64,000 nucleotides of DNA from JAHEFT01 sp963766195. Its GTDB lineage: Bacteria; Pseudomonadota; Gammaproteobacteria; Xanthomonadales; SZUA-36. Location: NCBI GenBank assembly GCA_963766195.1, contig CAVXYY010000013.1:13840-77839 (forward strand), written 5' to 3'. Both the position numbers and the translations under genes were made by a program. The notes under the pieces were generated by a model, which was given only the letters and a program-made list of their open reading frames with translations, had not been told where the DNA came from and did no database searches. The stretch's first letter is position 1. Every line of letters begins with the position of its first letter. Shown here piece by piece: positions 26,008 to 34,758 of the stretch.

Positions 26008-26922
26008 ATGGCCTGGATTGAGATCAGCATCGGTGTGACGGAAGACGCCACGGAACTGGCTGAGCAGGCGATGGAGGAGCTTGGCGCGCTGGCCATTACC
26101 TTGCAGGACGATGCTGATAACCCGGTGCTGGAACCCGGCCCGGGCATGACGCCGCTGTGGCCCACCGTGCAGGTGCGTGGCTTGTTCGATGCTGATGCAG
26201 AACGCGAAATCATTGTTGAATCGCTTCGATCCGTTCCCGGCGCCGACCGCCCCGACCGGATCCGCTGGCGGGAAGTGGGTGACCAGGACTGGGAGCGGGC
26301 ATGGATGGAGCGATTTGCTCCGATGAAATTCGGAGACCGCCTCTGGATCGTGCCCGGCGGCATGCACATCCCTTTCGATCCGGACAATATCGAGATTCGC
26401 CTGGACCCTGGCCTGGCTTTCGGCACCGGCACCCATCCGACAACGGCGATGTGCCTCGAATGGCTCGACGGCCAGGACATCAGCGGCCATTCCGTCGTCG
26501 ACTACGGCTGCGGTTCCGGAATACTGGGAATTGCCGCTGCATTGAAGGGGGCGGCAAAAGTCGTTTGTGTCGATAATGACCCCCAGGCGCTGGAGGCTAC
26601 GCTGGAAAACGCCAGGCGAAATGGTGTCGCGGACGTGATTCAATGCGTTTACCCGGAAGATTATTCTGCGACCGGCGTTGACTGTGTACTGGCCAATATC
26701 CTGGCAGCCCCGCTGGTCGCCCTGGCGCCAATACTGCTCCAATCGCTGCTTCCCGGCGGTTCACTGGTGCTGTCCGGGATTCTTGAAGACCAGGCGCAAC
26801 GGCTGCTCGCAGCCTACAGCCCCGGTTTGACATCAGTGAGCCTGAAAACGCAGGAAGGCTGGGTGTGCCTGCACGGAACGCGAACAGGTAATCCACCCGT
26901 CCGGACGGGGCGGGAAGCATGA
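26008..26922 (+). CDS. prmA: Ribosomal protein L11 methyltransferase
   Basis: SAM-dependent enzyme that trimethylates lysines and the N-terminus of L11. The 304 residues open with MAWIEISIGVTEDATELAEQ, the small L11-binding domain; the catalytic part has DPGLAFGTGTHPTTAMCLEWL, VVDYGCGSGILGIAAAL (motif I) and CVLANILAAPLVALAP. Position after accC is the usual one. Its stop overlaps the start of the next gene (ATGA). Confidence 0.97.
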   Translation: MAWIEISIGVTEDATELAEQAMEELGALAITLQDDADNPVLEPGPGMTPLWPTVQVRGLFDADAEREIIVESLRSVPGADRPDRIRWREVGDQDWERAWMERFAPMKFGDRLWIVPGGMHIPFDPDNIEIRLDPGLAFGTGTHPTTAMCLEWLDGQDISGHSVVDYGCGSGILGIAAALKGAAKVVCVDNDPQALEATLENARRNGVADVIQCVYPEDYSATGVDCVLANILAAPLVALAPILLQSLLPGGSLVLSGILEDQAQRLLAAYSPGLTSVSLKTQEGWVCLHGTRTGNPPVRTGREA

Positions 26923-27815
26923 ATTCCCGCGGCCCGGTTTGGCGACAGGTGACAGACCTGTTTGCCTATGTGTTGTTGCCGGTTTTTTCCCTGGTGACCA
27001 CAGCTGCTTTTTCCAGGCGCGTGCTGAACCGGGTCTCAGCCTGTGATTGGCTGCTGTCCGAGGATTCCGAGCGGGCTTATCAAGGCGCACTGAAACACCA
27101 GGAAATTCCGGATCAGCGGGCATGGAAACAACGCTGGAAACAGGTTGAGCTGCTGGATGTGCGCGATCTTTACATGATGCTGTTCGGACGCACCGGGTCG
27201 GTCATGGATGAGATCGATTGCCCGCGGGACCTGGAAATCACGCGGGACAGGGTCATGGTCGGGATGCACTGGGGGCCGGCGATATCCATTCTGAAGCTGC
27301 TTTCCATTTCCGGCCTGGGACCGGCGTTTCCCTTTCGCCTGCCGGAGCCTGAATTGCGGCGTTCGCGGCCTTTTTATTATCTCTTCTGTAAGCTGGCCAC
27401 CCGCTACCTGGCACGCACGCTGGGCGATCGTGCGGTCCCGGTGGGGGGCGCGGGCAAGGTGCTGCAGGGCATGCTGGAGGAACCCGGAAGCATCTGTGTG
27501 CTGATGGATGCTCCGCCGATGGAAGGCCGGCCCGCCATCATCAAGCAGGTACTGGGATCGGCGGCCCGGTTCAATGCGGGGTTTCCGGCCATGCTGGCAG
27601 ACCGGCAAAAAGAATATGTGCTTTATGCCATGACCCTGGCGGCGGACGGATCAGCCAGGAAAAAGCTGGAGCTGGAAGGGCCGTTCAAAGCGGATAATGC
27701 AGACGGGTTTCTCGACCGGTACGCGGAATTTCTGAACCGCCACCTGGCCCAGGATTCACCCCACTGGCGTATCTGGCGCGCCGAACACCAGTTCTGGGAG
27801 CAGGACTCCTTTTAA
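26919..27815 (+). CDS. LpxL/HtrB-like acyltransferase family protein
   Basis: A 298-residue protein, coupled to prmA by an ATGA overlap. The segment VMVGMHWGPAISILKLL resembles the His-containing acceptor motif of the LpxL/LpxM lipid A acyltransferases, and GDRAVPVGGAGKVLQGMLEEPGSICVLMDAPP matches their second block. It differs from true LpxL in lacking the canonical HxxxxD spacing (His then WGPAI) and in having a weak N-terminal membrane helix. A role in acylating a lipid is likely; the acceptor is unknown. Confidence 0.65.
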   Translation: MNSRGPVWRQVTDLFAYVLLPVFSLVTTAAFSRRVLNRVSACDWLLSEDSERAYQGALKHQEIPDQRAWKQRWKQVELLDVRDLYMMLFGRTGSVMDEIDCPRDLEITRDRVMVGMHWGPAISILKLLSISGLGPAFPFRLPEPELRRSRPFYYLFCKLATRYLARTLGDRAVPVGGAGKVLQGMLEEPGSICVLMDAPPMEGRPAIIKQVLGSAARFNAGFPAMLADRQKEYVLYAMTLAADGSARKKLELEGPFKADNADGFLDRYAEFLNRHLAQDSPHWRIWRAEHQFWEQDSF

Positions 27816-28007
27816 TCTCTTGCAGACCTCATTTCAGAAGAGCAGGAAATTCATCAAAAACAATTGTATAGCCCCCAGCTAGTCGGGGGGTGTTGCCCAC
27901 ATTGTGCCGGTTTTGTGCCGAAATCTACGGATAATCCGGATAGCTGTCTGCTCCGGGGAGGCAGGGGAGTTCGCGGACAAAACCTGCCCTTTGAAAAAGC
28001 TGACGCG

Positions 28008-29039
28008 CTAGGCGCCTCGTAGCACGTTGGAGCGTCTCTGGGACTCGTTCCTCACACCCGGGTACCCCCTCACACCCAGCGTTTCGGACGGAAGTTCTCC
28101 GAACTGCCTGCAGTATTCTTCGCCAAACGCACCGAGCCGGTTGAAGCCATAGCGCCGGGCAATCTCGGCCACGGTCTCCTCTGACCCCCTGGCCGACTTC
28201 AGATTGCGCCGCGCCTGGTTGATCCGCATGAGCCGGTAAAAGGCGACCGGCCCGACCCCGAACGCTTCCTTGAATACCCGCCTCAACCATCGAGCGTTCA
28301 CCTGCAACTCGTCACAAAGCTCTTTCGAGTTCAGGCTTTCCGCGAGCCGCTGGTGCAGCACCTCGAGCGCCCCGTTGAGCAACTCAAATTTGGTGCTGTG
28401 GAGAATATCGACGCCCGCGCTCGCCTCCTGTGCCACCAGGCATTCTGCCAGCCCGGACAGGCACGATTGCTCCAGCCGGCTTCGGTCATTTCCCCTTTTC
28501 GATTGTTCGGGATCGAGCAACGCCTCCAGGGAAAACTCGAATCGCCGCATCGCTGTTTTCTCCGGCCGAAGCGCGATGGAACTGAACGACCTTTTGCCGA
28601 TCAGTAGGTTGGCCGATTCACCGGCGATTTCCTCGATGGTCCGCACCGGCACCAGCAGTCCCCTGATGACCGTGTTCCGCATAGTCTGGTTGTAGTACTC
28701 GACATCCGGCCCCTTGATCAACAGTTGACCGATGGCCAGATTCCGGCCCCGCCAGTGTGTTGCCGCGTTGCCGGCATTGATGGGTATCACCGTCACGAAA
28801 TCGTTGGCGTCCAGCCCGCGGGTGAAGATCGCCTGGTTCGTTTCAGCCTGAAAGGCTCGCAGACTTTTACCGACATATAACCGGGCCTCGCCCAGGAACG
28901 TGCCGCGTGAAGTTTGCTGAAACTGCCCAACCCATTGTCCGAAAAGGCATCGAAACTCTTCGAAGTCAGTCAACTGCTGAACACGCAATGCTCCACCCCG
29001 TGAGTGGGCACCCGAACGTCCGTTGTCAAAACCCGACAA
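28008..29039 (-). CDS. AraC-family transcriptional regulator
   Basis: A 343-residue regulator. The C-terminal ~100 residues hold the two helix-turn-helix units: SKELCDELQVNARWLRRVFKEAFGVGPVAFYRLMRINQAR and EETVAEIARRYGFNRLGAFGEEYCRQFGELPSETL. The N-terminal ligand domain resembles the AraC-binding-like type but its ligand is unknown. The start is TTG 29039, supported by GGAGG eight bases upstream. It is divergent from the sulfatase gene, with a dyad sequence between them, so it probably controls the sulfatase-LtrA-hydrolase genes; that is inference. Confidence 0.88.
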   Translation of the reverse strand: MSGFDNGRSGAHSRGGALRVQQLTDFEEFRCLFGQWVGQFQQTSRGTFLGEARLYVGKSLRAFQAETNQAIFTRGLDANDFVTVIPINAGNAATHWRGRNLAIGQLLIKGPDVEYYNQTMRNTVIRGLLVPVRTIEEIAGESANLLIGKRSFSSIALRPEKTAMRRFEFSLEALLDPEQSKRGNDRSRLEQSCLSGLAECLVAQEASAGVDILHSTKFELLNGALEVLHQRLAESLNSKELCDELQVNARWLRRVFKEAFGVGPVAFYRLMRINQARRNLKSARGSEETVAEIARRYGFNRLGAFGEEYCRQFGELPSETLGVRGYPGVRNESQRRSNVLRGA

Positions 29040-29146
29040 GCCTCTCCCTCCTCAACCTTGTCCAAAAGCGGATATTTCCACATGACCTTTGTACCAAATA
29101 AGCCACTAATTGACTATATTTGAGAGTTGAGCAGTGTGAATCAAAC

Positions 29147-29173
29147 GAATAGGCAAGCGTTTGCTTGTCATTC
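29147..29173. promoter_or_regulatory. Dyad-symmetric candidate operator between AraC gene and sulfatase
   Basis: The sequence GAATaggCAAGCgtttGCTTGtcATTC (27 bases, capitals paired) has two nested inverted repeats, GAAT/ATTC and CAAGC/GCTTG, around a 4-base centre. It lies in the 262-bp divergent intergenic region, about 130 bases before the sulfatase start and 108 before the regulator start. Its position suits an autoregulated AraC-type operator; binding is not shown by sequence alone. Confidence 0.35.
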
Positions 29174-29301
29174 GCGCGTTCCTATTTCGGCAGAGATGCT
29201 CTTTGCCTGCGCCACCGCCCCCACTGAACCGGAAGTGTCCTTTTGACAGTTTGGTGCAATCACGCTGATCTGAAACCAGAACGACCCATGAGGAGATGAC
29301 T

Positions 29302-31065
29302 ATGCGTTCCCTGTTTTTCACCACTTTGCTTTCCATGGCCCTCCTGGCCTTGGTGAATCCGCCGGCGCTCGCCGGGGACGAAGTCTCGAAACCCAACGTC
29401 CTGCTGATCGTTGCGGACGATCTCAGTTTTGGCGACCTGGGAACGAGCGGCGCCATCACCCGGACCCCCAATATCGACCGCCTGGCCGAACAGGGGCTGA
29501 TGTTCACGAGATTTCACGCATCCCCGGTGTGTTCGGTCACGCGCTCCATGCTGTTGACCGGCAATTATCCGGTCGAGGTCGGCCTCGGGGCTTTCGATTA
29601 CGCCCTGTACCCTCCGGCAGACGGCAAGCCGGGTTACGAGTCCTACCTGACGCGAACCACTGCGACGATTGCCGAGTTGCTGCAAGACGCCGGGTACAAC
29701 ACATACATGGTGGGGAAATGGCACCTGGGAGGCACCGGGCATGGTGGCGAAGGCCCGGAACAATGGGGTTTTGACCACAGTTTCGGCATCTACACCGGTG
29801 GGTCCAATCACTGGAATCAAGGGGTCTTCCACGTCGATGGGCACGACCCGGAGGTAGTCAAGCAGGTTCAGCAAGGCATCATCCCCCAGGAGCCCTATTA
29901 TGAGGACGGCCAGCCGGTCAAGCGCCCCAACGGCATTTTTTCCGACGACCTCTACACGGCTAAAATGCTCGAATACCTGTCGGAAGGCGCCGGCAGCGGC
30001 AAGCCATTTTTCGCCTACGTCGCTTACACCACACCGCATGCACCGATCCAGGCACCCGATTTCCTGATCGACAAGTATTATCAACACTACCTAGAACACG
30101 GTTTCGAAGGTTTGAAACGCACCCGATTCGAGGCCCAGAAGCGTCTCGGCATCATCCCCCAGGATGCACCCTTTCCTGATGGCAGCCAAAACCCGCTGCT
30201 GCGATCCTGGTCGGATCTGAGCGACGAGGAAAAGCGTGTCGCCGCACGCTCCATGGCGACATACTCCGCCATGATCGAGTCCCAGGACTATCACATCGGA
30301 ACGCTGCTCAATTACCTGCGCGAAACCGGACAACTGGACAACACGCTGATCATCTACCTGTCGGACAACGGCGGTGAGGGGCTGGACGTCCGGGGTGAAC
30401 TAAGCGACCCGATGGCGACCAACTGGGTCAATAACAACTTCAGCCAGGATTTCAATGATATCGGCAACGGCGACTATTTCGCTTTCATCGGCACGGATTA
30501 CGCCTATGCCGTCAACGGCGGCCTGAACTGGTGGAAATGGTTCATTGGAGAAGGTGGCGTTCGTGTGCCCCTGATCGTGGTACCGCCAAAGAACCGGGCT
30601 TTTGCCCACGTCGCGCAAAAAACCGACGCGTTCGCCAGCGTCAAAGACATCCCCATGACCATCCTGGACTACGCGGGAGTGCCGCATCCGGGCGCTAACT
30701 ACAAGGGCCGCACCCTGGCCCAACCTTCCGGCCTGTCCATGCGGGATTACCTGGAAGGTTCGAAGGATCAGCCCCGTACCGAAGACGACTGGTATGCCTT
30801 TGAACTGTTCGGCAACGCCTACGTAGTGGCCGGCGACTACAAGGCCATTCGAGTGCGGACCGGCATGTACGGTGATGGCAAATGGCATCTCTACAATATT
30901 CGTAAAGACCCGGGTGAGACCCAGGCTCTTGACGAAGCTGACCCGGCGCGGCTGCAGCAGTTGATCGCCATCTACGACCGCTTCGCCGAGGAAAAGGGTA
31001 TCGTGCCGGTGGCGGACAACTGGAACCCGTGGCACGGCTTCCTGGATGAAGACGAAGATCAGTGA
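29302..31065 (+). CDS. Periplasmic sulfatase (arylsulfatase-like)
   Basis: A 587-residue sulfate-ester hydrolase with a signal peptide (SLFFTTLLSMALLALVNPPALA). Metal-binding LLIVADDLSFGDLG and the second signature AGYNTYMVGKWHLGG are clear. The formylglycine motif reads ASPVCSVTRSMLLTGNYP, with valine where the consensus C-x-P-x-R has proline. ATG 29302 is preferred to 29296 because AGGAG lies six bases before it. It is followed by the LtrA gene in 28 bp and divergent from an AraC gene. The substrate could be a sulfated polysaccharide or small aryl sulfate; not decidable here. No maturase gene (FGE or anSME) lies nearby. Confidence 0.88.
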   Translation: MRSLFFTTLLSMALLALVNPPALAGDEVSKPNVLLIVADDLSFGDLGTSGAITRTPNIDRLAEQGLMFTRFHASPVCSVTRSMLLTGNYPVEVGLGAFDYALYPPADGKPGYESYLTRTTATIAELLQDAGYNTYMVGKWHLGGTGHGGEGPEQWGFDHSFGIYTGGSNHWNQGVFHVDGHDPEVVKQVQQGIIPQEPYYEDGQPVKRPNGIFSDDLYTAKMLEYLSEGAGSGKPFFAYVAYTTPHAPIQAPDFLIDKYYQHYLEHGFEGLKRTRFEAQKRLGIIPQDAPFPDGSQNPLLRSWSDLSDEEKRVAARSMATYSAMIESQDYHIGTLLNYLRETGQLDNTLIIYLSDNGGEGLDVRGELSDPMATNWVNNNFSQDFNDIGNGDYFAFIGTDYAYAVNGGLNWWKWFIGEGGVRVPLIVVPPKNRAFAHVAQKTDAFASVKDIPMTILDYAGVPHPGANYKGRTLAQPSGLSMRDYLEGSKDQPRTEDDWYAFELFGNAYVVAGDYKAIRVRTGMYGDGKWHLYNIRKDPGETQALDEADPARLQQLIAIYDRFAEEKGIVPVADNWNPWHGFLDEDEDQ

Positions 31066-31093
31066 TGTTTGGTAACTGATCTCGATACTGGCC

Positions 31094-32272
31094 ATGACAA
31101 GCACCAGCGATACATCTTCGTTGCCCGTATTTCGCGACCCGTTTGCGGAACGCAAGGCAACGTGGATGGAATTGTTCTTCGACCTGGCCTTCGTGATCGC
31201 CATCGCCTCAACGGCCCATACGCTGAGCAGTTCCAAACTTCCAGCGGGATTGCTCGACTTTGCCGTGCTGTTCTTGCTGCTTCAATGGGCATGGGCTGGC
31301 TACACGTTCTACAGCGACCGCTTCGACACCGACCATCTGGGCCAGCGCTTGCTTGCGCTGGCCCAGATGGCGTTGGTGTTGGGGATCGCAAGCCTGCATG
31401 AGTGGCTGGGCCGGGACTTTGGGCTATTCGTGCTGATTTACTGCCTGCTGCGGGCCATTACGATCGGCGCCAACCTCGTGTCTGGCCGTCATATTCCCGA
31501 GGTTTACCGCATGACCCGGCGCTATTCGGCAGGCATCGCGCTGTCGTTGCTGCCGCTGTTGCTGGCCGTCAGTGTCGAAGACAAGGGCCTTCGCCTGGCT
31601 TTGGTGGGCTTGACCGCAGTTCTGCAGTTCGTGCCGACGGCACTGGCCCATCGGCAGGGGGTGATGCCTCTGAGTTTCTCGCACGTGCCGGAACGACTGG
31701 GCCTCTTCATCACGCTGGCGCTCGGAGAATGCCTCGTCGGTATCACACGCGCGGGCTCGATAGCGCCTTCAATTTCCACCCTCTCTACCGGCGTGCTGGC
31801 CTTGCTCCTGGTGTTTTGCGTATGGTCGATCTATTTCGCCTGTCTGGATGGCTCGGTACTCAGACAATCTCCCTTTCGAGCCGTCGCCTGGATTTATCTG
31901 CATGCCCCGCTCAGCATGAGTATCGTGGCGATGGGCGTGGGCCTCGAGGAAACACTTCATCGGCTCCTGGAGCCTTCTGAGCACGGGTCGAGGCTGTTAT
32001 ATCTTTCCTGGGGCATGAGCATGGTGTGCATTGCGGCGATTTCCGCGCTCAGGCCCATCCAGGGCATCGGTTTCAGAAAAGGCTTGGCCTGGACGAGTGG
32101 ATTGTTCGGACTTGCGGCGGTAATACTGCCTTTCGTTTTCGAACCCGGACCGGGTTTTACGCTGATATCGCTTGCCGGCGCTGGTGTTTTGCTACTGATA
32201 TTACTGCTCATCCCGGGGACAAGCTCCGTGCATCACGCCGGTGAATCCATGGATTCACCCGAAGAGGCCTGA
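31094..32272 (+). CDS. Low-temperature-requirement A (LtrA) family membrane protein
   Basis: A 392-residue polytopic membrane protein. The N-terminal motif ERKATWMELFFDLAFVIAIA is the LtrA signature, followed by about ten hydrophobic segments and SFSHVPERLGLFITLALGECLVGITRAG, also conserved in the family. LtrA was first named for a Listeria gene needed at low temperature; the molecular role is not known. It lies 28 bp after the sulfatase and 36 bp before the hydrolase, all on one strand. Confidence 0.88.
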   Translation: MTSTSDTSSLPVFRDPFAERKATWMELFFDLAFVIAIASTAHTLSSSKLPAGLLDFAVLFLLLQWAWAGYTFYSDRFDTDHLGQRLLALAQMALVLGIASLHEWLGRDFGLFVLIYCLLRAITIGANLVSGRHIPEVYRMTRRYSAGIALSLLPLLLAVSVEDKGLRLALVGLTAVLQFVPTALAHRQGVMPLSFSHVPERLGLFITLALGECLVGITRAGSIAPSISTLSTGVLALLLVFCVWSIYFACLDGSVLRQSPFRAVAWIYLHAPLSMSIVAMGVGLEETLHRLLEPSEHGSRLLYLSWGMSMVCIAAISALRPIQGIGFRKGLAWTSGLFGLAAVILPFVFEPGPGFTLISLAGAGVLLLILLLIPGTSSVHHAGESMDSPEEA

Positions 32273-32308
32273 ATTGGGTCAATTTCACTTTTGAGTAAGG
32301 AGTTCAAT

Positions 32309-33277
32309 ATGTCAAACAATCAAGATCCCATTGGCCTCATGGGCAAAATGAATGCCGGCGTCCTGCTGGCGGTAACACCGGAATATTCGCAGCTCAAGAC
32401 CATCCAGCGTGCCGGTGCGGGCCGTGCCGAATCACGGCCGGCAAACCTGACCATGCAACCGGAATACCGCACGATCGGGGGCACCCGGATTCGCTTCGCG
32501 ACGGGAGGCAGGCAGGACGGACCTGTCGTGCTTCTCCTGTGTCCCCTGCCTCAAAGCATCCTGTGCTACGACCCGATCTGGAAAATACTGCAGGATCATT
32601 GCCGGCTGGTCGCGGTGGACCTGCCCGGGTTCGGGCGCAGCGAAGGCGGCATGGAGTACATGAGCTTCAAGGCCCAGGGTGATTTCGTCGAAAAGTTCGT
32701 CAATGAACTGGGACTCGAGGACGTACACGTCGTCGGGCCCGACGTGGGTATGGCGGCGGCGCTGCACTACGTCATCCATCATGACCACAAGGCCGCCAGC
32801 ATCCTGGTTGGTGACGGACCGGGTATTGTCCCGTCTGCCAACGGCAGCATCATCAACAAAGCAGTCGATTCCGCTTTCTGGCGCATGATGTTTCAAGTCG
32901 TCGGCGCCCAGGCTTTCGTGGAAGGCGGCTACCGCCTGGCTTGCGTGGATTACATCCCCTGCAACGATGAAGTCGCCGACTACGTGGCTTCTTATGATGG
33001 GCGCCTGGGACCCATTACCTACTGGTTCAAAACCTACCCGGAGAACCTGGCTACGGTCGATCCCTACCTTGATGATCTCGACCTGCCAACGCAAATCTTC
33101 TGGGGCGACCGCGACATATTCCTGCTGGTGGACAATGGCGAACGACTGAACGGCAGAATGAAGCGCAGCCAGCTGAAGGTGTTCGAAAACTGCGGACATT
33201 TTTCTTACCAGGATCGCGCCGAAGAGTTTGCCGCCATGGTCCTGGATTGGGTCAACGGTGGATTCAGAAGCATTTAA
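32309..33277 (+). CDS. Alpha/beta hydrolase with aspartate nucleophile (dehalogenase/epoxide hydrolase-like)
   Basis: A 322-residue alpha/beta-fold hydrolase. The nucleophile elbow is VHVVGPDVGMAAALHY, with Asp in place of Ser, as in haloalkane dehalogenases and epoxide hydrolases. The catalytic acid is probably in TQIFWGDRDIFLLV and the base in FENCGHFSYQDR. VAVDLPGFGRSEGG precedes the elbow. ATG 32309 has AAGGAG six bases upstream, so the TTG at 32291 is unlikely. The N-terminal ~45 residues lie outside the fold. Whether the substrate is a halide, an epoxide or something else cannot be read. Confidence 0.85.
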   Translation: MSNNQDPIGLMGKMNAGVLLAVTPEYSQLKTIQRAGAGRAESRPANLTMQPEYRTIGGTRIRFATGGRQDGPVVLLLCPLPQSILCYDPIWKILQDHCRLVAVDLPGFGRSEGGMEYMSFKAQGDFVEKFVNELGLEDVHVVGPDVGMAAALHYVIHHDHKAASILVGDGPGIVPSANGSIINKAVDSAFWRMMFQVVGAQAFVEGGYRLACVDYIPCNDEVADYVASYDGRLGPITYWFKTYPENLATVDPYLDDLDLPTQIFWGDRDIFLLVDNGERLNGRMKRSQLKVFENCGHFSYQDRAEEFAAMVLDWVNGGFRSI

Positions 33278-33468
33278 AGGCGGCCAATTCGGCGCCCGGG
33301 AAATGACAACCAGGGAAAGAACGACTTCTGCTTCCAGCCCTTAGTGTTAGTCACACGTGAGGTGCCAACAAGTTCGCCTTTGGGTCGGAAGCAGCCATTC
33401 GATAAAAGGAATTTTCTGAACTGCTTGTGTGTCGAATTTGTTATGCGGTGGCTCAAGAATTTTGTGGT

Positions 33469-33996
33469 TTACAGTGACGCCCAGGACACCTCGCACTCTC
33501 CCCGTTCTGTTGCAATATAGGCAGAATTTTCCGAAATGGTTACGGAGAGCTGCATGGTACGTTGTTGCAACTTGGCCAAGGTCTGCACGCTTTCCCAGTC
33601 AAAGCGGTAAAAAGAAGCCTTCAATTGCGCAAAATTTTCGCGGCCCTGGTCCCACCAGGTATTTGACTTTCGATTGAAGCAATAGACTTTTGTTTCATTC
33701 GCAATTCGGCTCGCTTTTTTTACCCTCTCAAGTGAGGGCTCCCCCACAGCGATCCACAACATCAGTTGACCATCCAGTGATCGGGCCCATATATCCGGCT
33801 CATCTGCGGTACTCAAGCCTTTGGTAAATTCCAGCCTGTCCTGGGCGTTGATACAAAAAACCAGAATACGCACCATCATCCTTTCTACAGTTTCAGAAGG
33901 GTGCTGGGCAACGGTCAAATTGAGCGTGTCGTAATGGTTACGGTCAATATCAGACAAGGATATTTTCAATTTACATATTTTGGAATTTAAAGCCAT
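33469..33996 (-). CDS. yaeQ: YaeQ family protein
   Basis: A 175-residue protein matching YaeQ along its length: MALNSKICKLKISLSDIDRN, TVAQHPSETVERMMVRIL, LEFTKGLSTADEPDIWARS, LWIAVGEPSLERVKKAS and KSNTWWDQ. YaeQ has a PD-(D/E)XK nuclease-like fold; its biological role is not established. It stands alone, about 190 bp from the hydrolase stop (convergent). Its base use is a little more AT-rich than its neighbours by eye. The flanking gaps 33278-33468 and 33997-34118 show nothing recognisable. Confidence 0.9.
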   Translation of the reverse strand: MALNSKICKLKISLSDIDRNHYDTLNLTVAQHPSETVERMMVRILVFCINAQDRLEFTKGLSTADEPDIWARSLDGQLMLWIAVGEPSLERVKKASRIANETKVYCFNRKSNTWWDQGRENFAQLKASFYRFDWESVQTLAKLQQRTMQLSVTISENSAYIATERGECEVSWASL

Positions 33997-34118
33997 ACAG
34001 GTACGCCATGGGGATCAAGAGCCAGCGTAACGCCTAAATAAACGGTGCCTGTTTTTGGGCATGTTGGGCAACCATACTGATTTCATTGAACCCCGAAACT
34101 ACCTGGGCTTCCTTTTAT

Positions 34119-34670
34119 TCACCAGTTTTCAGGTTTCCGGGGTAATGCGTTGTAGCGCTCTACCGAGTCGAGAATTTCCTGGCGCGCGGCTGCTGCATCT
34201 TCCCAACCCTTGATCTTCACCCATTTGCCGGTTTCCAGGTCCTTGTAGTGGTTGAAAAAATGGCTGATCTGCAGGCGCAGCAACTCATCGACATCCTCCA
34301 CGCATTGCACGTGCTTATACAGGCCGGTGACGTCAGAGGTCGGCACCGCGAGTATCTTCGCGTCTTCACCCGATTCGTCCTCCATCCGCAACAGGCCGAC
34401 CGGGCGGCACGTCACGACGACGCCGGAATTGATCGGCACCGGCATCACGACCATGACATCGGTGGGGTCGCCATCACCGCACAGGGTGTGTGGAATGTAG
34501 CCATAATTGCAGGGATAGTGCATGGCGGTTTTCAGCATGCGATCGAGAAACAGCGCACCTGATTCCTTGTCGACTTCGTATTTCACCGCGGGGCTGTGCA
34601 TCGGGATTTCGATGATCACGTTGACGTTGTTCGGGACGTCTTTCCCCACCGGCACCTTTTGCAGGCTCAT
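34119..34670 (-). CDS. ppa: Inorganic pyrophosphatase (family I)
   Basis: Soluble Mg-dependent enzyme hydrolysing PPi to 2 Pi. From ATG 34670 it has 183 residues and follows E. coli Ppa closely: MSLQKVPVGKD, VIIEIPMHSPAVKYEVDKESG, MHYPCNYGYIPHT, GDGDPTDVMVV (metal-binding Asp cluster), EDAKILAVP and HFFNHYKDLETGKWVK. An in-frame extension to 34787 lacks family similarity. It is divergent from the cyanophycin cluster, 88 bp between starts. With hppA in the same window, the cell has both soluble and membrane pyrophosphatases. Confidence 0.97.
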   Translation of the reverse strand: MSLQKVPVGKDVPNNVNVIIEIPMHSPAVKYEVDKESGALFLDRMLKTAMHYPCNYGYIPHTLCGDGDPTDVMVVMPVPINSGVVVTCRPVGLLRMEDESGEDAKILAVPTSDVTGLYKHVQCVEDVDELLRLQISHFFNHYKDLETGKWVKIKGWEDAAAARQEILDSVERYNALPRKPENW

Positions 34671-34758
34671 GATGACTCCAATAACGGATGGTAAGCCGTT
34701 CATTATACCTTTAAAATGTTGCACCCCGTCACGCCACCTTGCCGGTGAAAATGCCAAT

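Noticed and set aside
27855..27895. A hairpin (CCCCC..GGGGG) after the LpxL-like gene as terminator
   Set aside because: The stem is only five base pairs and no U-run follows; the rest of 27816-28007 shows no better signal.
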